From Bacillota bacterium (lineage in GTDB: Bacteria > Bacillota > Clostridia > Christensenellales > Aristaeellaceae), in NCBI GenBank assembly GCA_023404715.1, contig JAEYAR010000098.1:1-24527 (forward strand): a stretch of 24,527 bases of DNA. The letters run 5' to 3'. Under the pieces are notes generated by a model, which was not told where the DNA came from, searched no databases, and worked only from the letters and a program-made list of their open reading frames with translations. Of the stretch, positions 1-7,216 are shown piece by piece. The position numbers and the translations under genes were made by a program. The stretch's first letter is position 1, and every line of letters starts with the position of its first letter.

Positions 1-50
1 TTGGCGTGCTGACACCGATGGAGAAGCACCTACTGTACCTTGCTGCTTAA
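1..50 (+). CDS. C-terminal end of an unidentified protein (possible transposase tail)
   Basis: Reading from base 3, the frame encodes a 15-residue tail, GVLTPMEKHLLYLAA, closed by a TAA at 48-50 and followed immediately by a terminator hairpin. That arrangement suggests a real gene end entering from the left. The LTPMEK stretch faintly resembles the LTPxE motif near the C-terminus of IS3/IS481-type transposases. A transposase here would fit the broken hsdR end on the other side of the hairpin. Fifteen residues are too few for a confident assignment. Confidence 0.3.
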   Translation, partial: GVLTPMEKHLLYLAA

Positions 51-98
51 AAAGCGGCCAGCAGCCGAAGCTGCTGACCGACAATTTTTATATTTTTT
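51..98. terminator. Bidirectional intrinsic terminator
   Basis: An 11-position stem (55-65 with 70-80, loop CGAA) has a single C-A mismatch on the plus strand, which becomes a G-U pair on the minus strand. It is flanked by an A-run on the left (T-run on the minus strand) and by T-rich sequence at 84-97 on the right. It can therefore end the gene entering from the left and also the minus-strand hsdR remnant. Bases 99-181 contain nothing recognisable. Confidence 0.7.
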
Positions 99-181
99 CA
101 TTGTCCTCTTGACGGGGAGCAGTTCAACGGATCGAAAAGGCGCGCTTTGCTTACCAATAAAATAATAAATAGTTTCAGGAA

Positions 182-2211
182 TCACGTCAGGCCGTAGTCC
201 TTGCCCTCATGCAGACGGTTTGTCCTTGCGATGGCCTGCAAAAGGCCGTGCTCCTTGAGCTCCTTGTCGATGTAGAGCACCTGACACAGCGGCGCGTCAA
301 AACCGGTGAGCAGCTTGCTGCACACGATCAGGATGTCGATTTCGCCATCGCAGAACCTGTTCTTGATGGCTTCCTCGTAGCGGTCGGCATCCCCGTACTG
401 CTGCATCATTTTGTTCCAGAGGAGACGACCAGATCGTCCGCGCCCTCGTCGGCGTCGTCGACGCCTTCGCGCATGTCGGGTGGCGAGATGACGACGGCAC
501 AGCTCAAGTCGCCGAACTGCTCGAAGCACTCCAGATAGCGGATCGCGTCGCGCTTGTAGTTGGTCGCGAGCATGGCCTTGAAGCCGGTATCCTTATAGCC
601 CTCGATGAAGTGCTCGCTGATGTCCAGCGCGATGCGCTTGATACGCGCGTCGGTGGAGGTCAGGCAGCGAATGCTGCTCCACTTTTTGCGCAGATCCTCC
701 CGCTGCGCCTCCGTCAGGCGGCGGGTGGTCTGCCTGAACCAGAGGTCGATATTCTCTTCGTCCACCTTCTGCTCGACAAAGCGCCCCTCGTAGATCAGGG
801 GAACAATCGCGCCGTCCTCCACGCCGTCCCGGATGGTGTACTTGTGAATTAGCCTGCCAAACCGGGCCATGGTGTTTTTTTGTGCTTCATCAGGGGCGTG
901 CCGGTGAAGCCGATGTGGCAGGCGTTCGGGAATACGCTGCGCATCCGGGTCGCCATGAGGCCGTAGTTGGAGCGGTGGCTTTCGTCCACGAGCACGAAGA
1001 TGTCGCGGGAGGGGTTTTTGACCTCCTGCCGCTCGACGGTGTTGAACTTGTTGATGATGCTGGTGATGACGTCCGCCCTGGCGCTGCTGACCAGCTCCAC
1101 CAGATGGCGTCCGCTCGTCGCATGGGCGGGGATCAGCCGGGTATGGGCGAAGGTAGCGGCAATCTGCGCGTCCAGCTCCTTGCGGTCCGTGACGATGACT
1201 ACGCGGGGGTGGCAGTCCTTGAGCTCCATCAGGATGGTTTTCGCCAGCATGACCATGGTCAGGCTCTTGCCGCTGCCCTGCGTATGCCAGATGACGCCGC
1301 TCTGGCGGTTGGCGTGCTCGTCGCTTTCGGCGATGGTCTTCATGATTTCCCGGACGGCGAAGAACTGCTGATAGCGGCAGACCTTCTTCACGTTGGCGTC
1401 AAAGAGAATGAAATAGCGAATCAGCTCCAACACGCGCTCGCGGCTAAACAGGGAGACGATATTCCTGTCCTGTGCGGTGGGCATGCGATTCGGGATGAGC
1501 GCACTCAGCCGGCTTTGCAGCCAGTCGGTGTCCTGCTCCTTCCAGACGCTCCAGAACTTTTTGGGCGTGCTGGCTGTCGCATATTTGACGGCGTTCTTGT
1601 TGGTCGCCACGATGAGCTGCGCAAATTTGAAGAGCTACGGAATATATGCCGACTACTGGTTGCGGATCATCTGCCCGACGGCCTCTTCCACAGGAATATG
1701 CGAGGCCTTGCACTCGATGACGGCAAAGGGGATGCCGTTGTTGGACAGCACGATGTCCGGGCGGGCGTTGTGCTGCCTGTCCTGGCTGTCCACGGCGAAC
1801 TCCTCTGTGACGTGGAACACGTTGTTCTGCGGCGTCTCCCAGTCGATATACTTAAGGTTGAAGCTGCGCATTTTGCCGTCGCCGACGGTCTCCGGATAGC
1901 TTTTGCCGAGCAGGAGCGCGTCGTAAATCTTCTCGCTGGTGCGCACGAGGTCGTCGGTCAGCGGCTCGTCCAGATCCTCCATGGCGCGCTCGATGTTGGC
2001 GGGGGAGAACTCGTTTTCCGCGCCCGCATAGGCATAGCGGTTGAGCCTGCGGAGCTGACCGCGCAGGATGTCCCGGAGCAGCACATGATACCCAGCTGCT
2101 GCGCTGCCTGTCGCAATCCGCCGGGGAAATGTAGGTGTAGCCCATGGCCTCTAGCAGCGCAAGAGCGGGACGCTGGCTTGCGTTGATTTCCAGATAGGCG
2201 TCTTTGTCCAT
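182..2211 (-). pseudogene. hsdR: Type I restriction endonuclease subunit R (HsdR), multiply disrupted and 3'-truncated
   Basis: The pieces together read as one HsdR: the translocating and DNA-cutting subunit of a type I restriction enzyme. An N-terminal nuclease region keeps the ARPDIVLSNNGIPFAVIECK motif, followed by helicase motif I (HTQGSGKSLT), motif II (VDESHRS), motif III (FTGTPL) and a motif VI-like end (QAIARTNRLHEGKDYG). The start at 2211 has a GGAGG site four bases upstream. Lesions are a frameshift near 2090-2105, in-frame TAG codons at 1653-1655 and 1635-1637, a one-base loss in an A7 run (875-881), and a frameshift near 425-435. The protein stops right after GKDYG, roughly 700 residues in, whereas the family usually has about 1000, so the C-terminal domain that binds the methylase-specificity core is missing. 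Function is almost certainly lost, unless several of the indels are assembly errors. Confidence 0.9.
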
Positions 2212-2279
2212 GATGGGGCCTCCATTCGTGGAAGGGGTTATATGCAGGAATAGCGGGGCAGGGGGCTGACTCGCTTGGA

Positions 2280-2852
2280 TTACTGCTTGTTTTCCGATTT
2301 GTGTTCTTCGTGCATTTTATGCATCAATTCACGGCGTGTGTAGCATTCAAACTTGCCGGTTCTTTCGGAATAGACAAGATAGGTTTCCTGAACTATCGAC
2401 TGATCATTGATATATTCAAATGCTTTGTCGAGGCAGTGTTTGAGTTTCTCGTCATCTATGTTGGCTGGTATAGTGATTTTCACACCACCAATGCATAACT
2501 GAATTGTTGGTGAAACGTTTGCTTCTGTTTTGTTGGGTTGTACTCTAGCAATTTTTTTCTTGATTGCTGAGCGGCGCAGCATGATGCTAAAAGCTTTAAT
2601 ACCCTCGAAAATGGCGCTAGATGCCAAGTTCTGGCAAATGCTTTGGACTATATTAGAAGATAGAATTGCTCGAATCTGGGGAAAGAATTCTTCAATCCCC
2701 ATGAAATATCTGGAGGGATTCTCTTCGCAAAGGAGGGTCAATTGATGACACTTAAGTTCATTCGTTAGTTGAAAGAGATCGTCGTCATTGAGAGTGCCTT
2801 GCATATAGATCAATCCAATAGTATTGTTGAGAGAATCTTTTTCTTGCTTCAT
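2280..2852 (-). CDS. Unrecognised 190-residue protein between hsdS and hsdR
   Basis: I do not recognise the family. The gene is open over its full length in an otherwise decayed operon. Its ATG overlaps the TGA of hsdS in an ATGA arrangement, which indicates translational coupling. It ends 68 bases before the hsdR start. The protein is AT-rich in codon use, like the CBASS genes and unlike hsdR/hsdM. It has no signal peptide. A mildly hydrophobic stretch (about residues 70-92) is followed by a basic patch (RRSAIKKKIAR), then a more polar C-terminal half with a beta-rich segment (IQLCIGGVKITIP) and a charged, His/Lys-rich tail. It could be an accessory or anti-phage factor carried with the RM locus. 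This is inferred from context only. Confidence 0.7.
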   Translation of the reverse strand: MKQEKDSLNNTIGLIYMQGTLNDDDLFQLTNELKCHQLTLLCEENPSRYFMGIEEFFPQIRAILSSNIVQSICQNLASSAIFEGIKAFSIMLRRSAIKKKIARVQPNKTEANVSPTIQLCIGGVKITIPANIDDEKLKHCLDKAFEYINDQSIVQETYLVYSERTGKFECYTRRELMHKMHEEHKSENKQ

Positions 2853-4105
2853 GCGTTTACCCTCACAATCCCCGTCAGCAGTAGTTGCATCAGGGCTTTT
2901 TTCTTTTTCTTTTCCTGTATAATATCTTGACGTAGCAGGGTGATTTCTTCATCTGCTGTAGATAATAACTATCAAGTTTTGCTCATATTTCTGTGGGAGA
3001 CATATCATAAAGGACTCGACTATACCTTTATTCAAATTTGGTTGAGAGCTTGTTTGACTCAGTTTCTTGAACTCTTCTCGTCCATTCAGTAGATAGTAGT
3101 ATAAGTACTCGCTTGTGACGCAGTCAAATGGTTCGATGCCTAATATTGCTTGGCTGCTACAGCATTCGACATTTGTTATTACACATTCACCGATGGAAGC
3201 GTACATTGCAAATAGGACAGTTCCCTTTGGATATACTTTTGCAGAACAAGTGGCAAAGCCTTTCTGAGAGAGCATCTTTTCGCTCGACGATAGATATTTC
3301 TCGGATGTACTCATGTCACTAATTGAAACCCAAACATATTCATCTCCAAAGTTGCTTTGATCTTGACTGTTAGGTGTACCTCCGTTGCTCATAAATGAAA
3401 TGTCTCCAAGCCGAGTTTTCAACCACTCGTCGCCATATCTCGATAGTCTTTTCTTGCCCGTCAAGAGCTGTTGCATCAGATACTTTTTCTGCTGCCGTTT
3501 TTCTGTGATCAGCTTTTCTTTCAGTTCAATCACCTTGTCCTGCGTGGCGAGGATTTCGGCAATCTTCTTCTGCTCCCTGACTGGGGGAAGGGTGCACGGA
3601 ATCGGTGCAAACGAATCCCAATACAGGCGCTTTCTGAAATCCGTCACGCCATAGGACTGCCGGTTGATCATGCCGACCATACGCGGCGTTTTCATGTAGT
3701 AGTCCATGAACAGCGGGTACACCTTGTCATTGGGCTTGGCTACGATGTAGGCCGGGCTGACCATGTCCTCTGTGCGCACGGTACCGATGGCCCCTTGCCA
3801 TGCACGCATCATGTTGAAAACCAAATCTCCCGTAGCCGCGCGCTTGTACTGAGACCTGTCCTCAATGCGCTTCACTTCTTGGGCAGCTCGTCCTCATCCA
3901 GTTCGCCAACGGACACGCAGGAATGAATGGACACCGTAAGAAACGGAAGGCTTTCGTTGCCGGGTTCCTTGCGCTCAGTGTAGATGTCCCCGAGACAGGC
4001 GGGAGTCCAGTTGGTTGGGACGATTCCTGAGCGGGTTTTTATATACCCCTCCGGCGCGATTCCGCGCCGGATTTGGTCAATTTTATCTCTCACTCCTGGT
4101 GTCAT
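2849..4105 (-). pseudogene. hsdS: Type I restriction-modification specificity subunit (HsdS), two frameshifts
   Basis: HsdS gives the type I complex its DNA target through two target-recognition domains, each followed by a conserved helix. The first half contains GYIKTRSGIVPTNW and ends in EQKKIAEILATQDKVIELKE...QQLLTGKKRLSRY. The second domain runs from about WLKTRLGDISF, and a final helix ends in KALMQLLLTGIVRVNA. The start at 4105 follows a GGTGATAG site, 13 bases after the S-4TM stop. One frameshift lies near 3880-3890 (a base missing around LPK/EVKRIEDR). Another lies near 2965-2975, after which the C-terminal helix continues in another frame to a TGA at 2849. Two small frameshifts would be unusual as errors alone, and hsdR shows the same decay. 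The second recognition domain is more AT-rich than the conserved repeats, consistent with domain exchange. Confidence 0.87.
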
Positions 4106-4118
4106 ACTATCACCATTT

Positions 4119-5027
4119 TTACTTGTCGAAATTCTGAATTGTTCTGGCCATATTATCTTCTTTTTTCTGGTGCTTCTTCCTGTGGTATTCATAAAACCAG
4201 TCAGGAATTAAGTAACCATTCGCTCTCCGGTTCCAGATTTTGTGCTGAAGCTTAATTAGTTCCTTTCTAATAGTTTGTGAACTGTTCGTGTTCAGCTTCT
4301 TCTCAAGTTCCTTCGAAAAGTTGTCTGCATCGCTCAGGAGAGAAATACTCTCATCAACCTCTTTAATAACCGAGAGACCATACTCCGCAATAGGCATAAA
4401 GAACGATAAAACAAAGAATGCTTTTACAAAACTTGGGTTAACCATTAAAAAGGCTATCAGTAAAGAAAGCGCTATCACACTAAGGAGAATCACATAGAAC
4501 CTTCTAAAGTCTTTATGCAGAGCAGAGTCCCATCGAATATTTTCGCTCTGACTGTAGAAAACTTGAAATTCACCATTCACAGAAGAGTAATCGCTATACC
4601 AGTTCACAAACGCCGCGGCATCTTTATCTCCGTACTTGCTAACTGCATCTGCCAAATCTGATTTGGTTGGCATATCACCCCAATCAGAGATATTGGTATC
4701 GATTACCGGGGCAAATATGGAGGCATCTATATACTGTTGTATTGACGCAGCATGCTTTTTTGTGGCCTTAATTTCTTCATCAGAATGTTTATTAAAGAGC
4801 GCCAAAGCCACTGCCAAAAAACTGAATACCGCGGAAAACAAGTCGATGTCCAGAATAGATGTCACAACTGAGAGTGCCGCAAAAGCCAGAGTAATGATTG
4901 CCTTCCATCGAGCTAACGACTTTGCTTTAGAGTATTCACTCCGTTGTACAACCTGGCACTGTAGCAGGAACTTGTCGTTTTGACGACAAAATACATTATC
5001 AGCCGTATGTTGGGAAGTCGCTTCCAA
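4119..5027 (-). CDS. S-4TM family pore-forming CBASS effector
   Basis: This 302-residue protein has two pairs of transmembrane helices: about residues 43-59 and 61-79, then 177-195 and 200-221. A soluble region lies between the pairs. The N-terminal stretch (RQNDKFLL...QRSEYSKAKSLARW) and the C-terminal IPDWFYEYHRKKHQ signature match the S-4TM family, known as predicted membrane-disrupting effectors paired with SMODS nucleotidyltransferases. Such effectors are thought to bind the cyclic nucleotide made on infection and permeabilise the inner membrane, killing the cell. The best start is a TTG at 5027 inside the CD-NTase 3' end, with a TGGGGCG site upstream. No in-frame ATG precedes the conserved N-terminus. 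The 29-base overlap implies coupled translation of sensor and effector. The reading frame is intact. A 2TM SLATT protein was considered but does not fit four helices. Confidence 0.85.
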   Translation of the reverse strand: MEATSQHTADNVFCRQNDKFLLQCQVVQRSEYSKAKSLARWKAIITLAFAALSVVTSILDIDLFSAVFSFLAVALALFNKHSDEEIKATKKHAASIQQYIDASIFAPVIDTNISDWGDMPTKSDLADAVSKYGDKDAAAFVNWYSDYSSVNGEFQVFYSQSENIRWDSALHKDFRRFYVILLSVIALSLLIAFLMVNPSFVKAFFVLSFFMPIAEYGLSVIKEVDESISLLSDADNFSKELEKKLNTNSSQTIRKELIKLQHKIWNRRANGYLIPDWFYEYHRKKHQKKEDNMARTIQNFDK

Positions 5028-5997
5028 GAATTTCGCCCCATTTCTTTATAGCTTCTTTGTGATTGTCTTCTGTTTCGTCTTGTCTCGCAGCGCATGCTTT
5101 TTCGTAATCTGCTTGTGCCTTTTGCTGAAGGATCAACTTACCAGAAAGACTCAAATCATTGATATCGCCCTGGATTCCTTTCATGTCATATACAGGACTC
5201 ATAATATGGTCGGCTATGTACTTCAGCGCATCCAGGAAACGTAAGTCTATCCATTGGCTGAGTTCAGACTGTGAATCTGCAAAGTTCACAATCATTGTCT
5301 CAAGCATATACGAAGGAAGTGTTTTCGCATTCTTCACCCGGTTCCACTTTTTACAGAGTCGCACCAGATCCAAGACACGCCCGTCCTTACTTTGATTTGT
5401 ACTTGTTACATGCTCCTTATCTTTTTTCGGATCTGTTTTTTTCCAGTTGCCTTGTCCATTGGGAATAAGGTAATATGCCCGACCATCGCTTTCGGTTACA
5501 GTATAAAAGCACGGAACGATATCAAAAGACCAGTCTTTAGATTTGAGGTTAAGAATAACGGCTTCACCACTTCTACGCACTTCGGAGCGAGAATATTCAC
5601 GCACAGACTCCAGTTTATTCTTAAACCTATTAGATACCATCGTACTGTTCAATGTCCCATCGGCACGTGCACAGTCCTTCTGCGCCTGATTCGTGGTGCT
5701 GGCAGTTATTTTGACATTATCCCACGAGTCATTAGAGCTGTAGGTTGCACCATTGGCAGCAATACCAATCATTAGGTCAATATCATCCAACTCTCGACAT
5801 TTTGTTTTTCTTGCAAAAGAACCAAAATGGACATTAAACCCGTCATATAGGTCAAAAAAATTATCTTCATTGTCAAATTCTGCAATATTCTCCAGCAAGT
5901 TATCTCGACTTGTCCTCGCCGCAGACACAATATCGGGATCGAGGTTTACGATATCTCTCATAAAGTCACTAAAAGCAATGTTGACTGTAGTAGCCAT
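4999..5997 (-). CDS. CD-NTase (SMODS-type cyclic oligonucleotide synthase) of CBASS
   Basis: This 332-residue nucleotidyltransferase belongs to the cGAS/DncV-like group, which makes cyclic di- or oligonucleotide alarm signals from NTPs when phage infection is sensed. The active site is complete: the GS motif in HFGSFARKT (about residue 59), the metal-binding DxD in DDIDLMI (about 71-74), and the third acidic residue in WSFDIVPCFY (about 158). A helical second domain (LDLVRLCKKWN...PSYMLETMIV) follows, as in OAS-like folds. The start at 5997 has an AAAGGGG site ten bases upstream and lies 16 bases after the hsdM stop. The neighbour downstream is its S-4TM effector. There are no Cap2/Cap3 ubiquitin-like or HORMA/TRIP13 genes, so this would be a minimal type I CBASS. 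The nucleotide product cannot be read from the sequence. The gene is much more AT-rich than hsdM. Confidence 0.9.
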   Translation of the reverse strand: MATTVNIAFSDFMRDIVNLDPDIVSAARTSRDNLLENIAEFDNEDNFFDLYDGFNVHFGSFARKTKCRELDDIDLMIGIAANGATYSSNDSWDNVKITASTTNQAQKDCARADGTLNSTMVSNRFKNKLESVREYSRSEVRRSGEAVILNLKSKDWSFDIVPCFYTVTESDGRAYYLIPNGQGNWKKTDPKKDKEHVTSTNQSKDGRVLDLVRLCKKWNRVKNAKTLPSYMLETMIVNFADSQSELSQWIDLRFLDALKYIADHIMSPVYDMKGIQGDINDLSLSGKLILQQKAQADYEKACAARQDETEDNHKEAIKKWGEILGSDFPTYG

Positions 5998-6013
5998 ATA
6001 CCTACCCCTTTCT

Positions 6014-7216
6014 TTACAGTCCTAACTCCTCCAAATACTTCTTCATCTGCGCCTGCACCTGCGAAAGCTCCGCCTCGATGCCGGCGATATTCCGCTTCAC
6101 CTCGTCGATGTCCACCAGCTCCTCCTCCTCGAAGGTGTCCACATACCGGGGGATGTTCAGGTTGTAGTCGTTCTCGCGGATTTCAGCGCGGGAGGCGCGG
6201 TAGCTGTATTTGTCCACCTTCGCCTCGCGTGCCTCGTAGGTGCTGACGATGCGGGCTATATCGCTGTCCCGCAGGAGGTTCTGGTTCTTGCCCTTCTCGT
6301 AATTGCCCTCACCTGAGGCGTCGGTGAACAGGACGTCGCCGCGGGTGCGGCCCTTTTTGAACACCAGAATGCAGGCAGGGATGCCCGTGCCGTAGAACAG
6401 GTTCGCGGGCAGGCCGATGACCGCGTCCAGCAGGTTCATTTCAATCAGCTGCTTAAGGATCTTGCCCTCGCTTGCGCCGCGGAAGAGCACACCGTGGGGT
6501 AGAACGACCGCCATGCGCCCTTTCTCTGCATCCAGACTGTGCGGCATGTGGAGCACAAAGGCATAGTCGCCCTTGGAGGAGGGCGGAACGCCCCAGTCAA
6601 ACCGATGGTATTCGTCCAGAGAAGCGGACATTTTCTCCTGCTTCTTTCCTTTTTCATCCAGACTGGCCTTGGCGAGGAAACCACTGTCCCACTTGTCCAG
6701 GCTGAAGGGTGGATTGGCGACCACCACCTGGAACTTCATGAGCTTGTCGTCCTCGATGTTTTGCGGATTGGAGAGCGTGTCGCCCTGCCAGACGCGGGCG
6801 TCATCCACACCGTGGAGGAACATGTTCATCGTGCAGAGCGCCCAGGTTTGGGCGTTCAGCTCCTGACCATAGACGGCGACCTTGCCGCTGGGCACCTTTT
6901 TGTAGGCCTTGAGCAGCAGACCGCCGCTTCCGCAGGTGGGATCGTAAATGCGGTCGTTTTCCTGCGGCTTGACGAGCGAGACTACCAGCTCGGAAACCTG
7001 ATTCGGTGTGAAGAACTCACCGCCCTTTTTGCCTGCGTCGGAGGCAAAGTTGGCGATCATGTACTCATAAGCGTCGCCGATGATGTCAGCGGAGCCGAGC
7101 TGACCGGGACGCAGATCCAGGTCGTGGAAGTCTTCCAGCAGATTGCGGAGCGTCGCGTTCTTTTCCTTGACGTCGCCGAAGTCAATCTGGGAGTTGAAGT
7201 CGATGGCGCGGAACAC
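6014..7216 (-). CDS. hsdM: Type I restriction-modification adenine methyltransferase subunit (HsdM), 5'-truncated
   Basis: HsdM methylates adenine N6 in the target site as part of the M2S complex. The SAM-binding motif I (DPTCGSGGLLL) and catalytic NPPF motif (VVANPPFSL) are intact, as is the C-terminal coiled-coil-like tail (VDIDEVKRNIAGIEAELSQV). HsdM homology continues upstream of the possible GTG start at 7216 (KIGQKINVALSHIEDHN) to about 7285, where it stops abruptly at a junction with the rlmD tail in another frame. A TGA in this frame lies just beyond. Roughly 120 N-terminal residues, including the HsdM_N helical domain, are absent. No convincing ribosome binding site precedes 7216. 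The protein is probably inactive, but its transcript may still carry the CBASS genes just 16 bases downstream. Confidence 0.88.
   Translation of the reverse strand: MFRAIDFNSQIDFGDVKEKNATLRNLLEDFHDLDLRPGQLGSADIIGDAYEYMIANFASDAGKKGGEFFTPNQVSELVVSLVKPQENDRIYDPTCGSGGLLLKAYKKVPSGKVAVYGQELNAQTWALCTMNMFLHGVDDARVWQGDTLSNPQNIEDDKLMKFQVVVANPPFSLDKWDSGFLAKASLDEKGKKQEKMSASLDEYHRFDWGVPPSSKGDYAFVLHMPHSLDAEKGRMAVVLPHGVLFRGASEGKILKQLIEMNLLDAVIGLPANLFYGTGIPACILVFKKGRTRGDVLFTDASGEGNYEKGKNQNLLRDSDIARIVSTYEAREAKVDKYSYRASRAEIRENDYNLNIPRYVDTFEEEELVDIDEVKRNIAGIEAELSQVQAQMKKYLEELGL

Noticed and set aside
1635..1655. Possible recoding of TAG as glutamine
   Set aside because: manA in the same window ends with a genuine TAG, and hsdR also has frameshifts and a truncation, so decay is the simpler explanation.
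882..2186. Long plus-strand frame of 434 codons opposite hsdR
   Set aside because: It has no recognisable domain, and the opposite strand carries clear HsdR motifs. GC-rich codon bias produces such antisense frames, as also at 7359-8597, 14608-15540, 18142-18861 and 21128-22510.
2849..4105. Two separate half-size hsdS genes
   Set aside because: The pieces join within a few bases in consecutive frames, and both keep the usual order of domains in one HsdS, so frameshifts explain them.
4119..5027. Alternative reading of the effector as a SLATT-type 2TM protein
   Set aside because: Four membrane helices in two pairs and the C-terminal IPDWFY motif fit S-4TM better.
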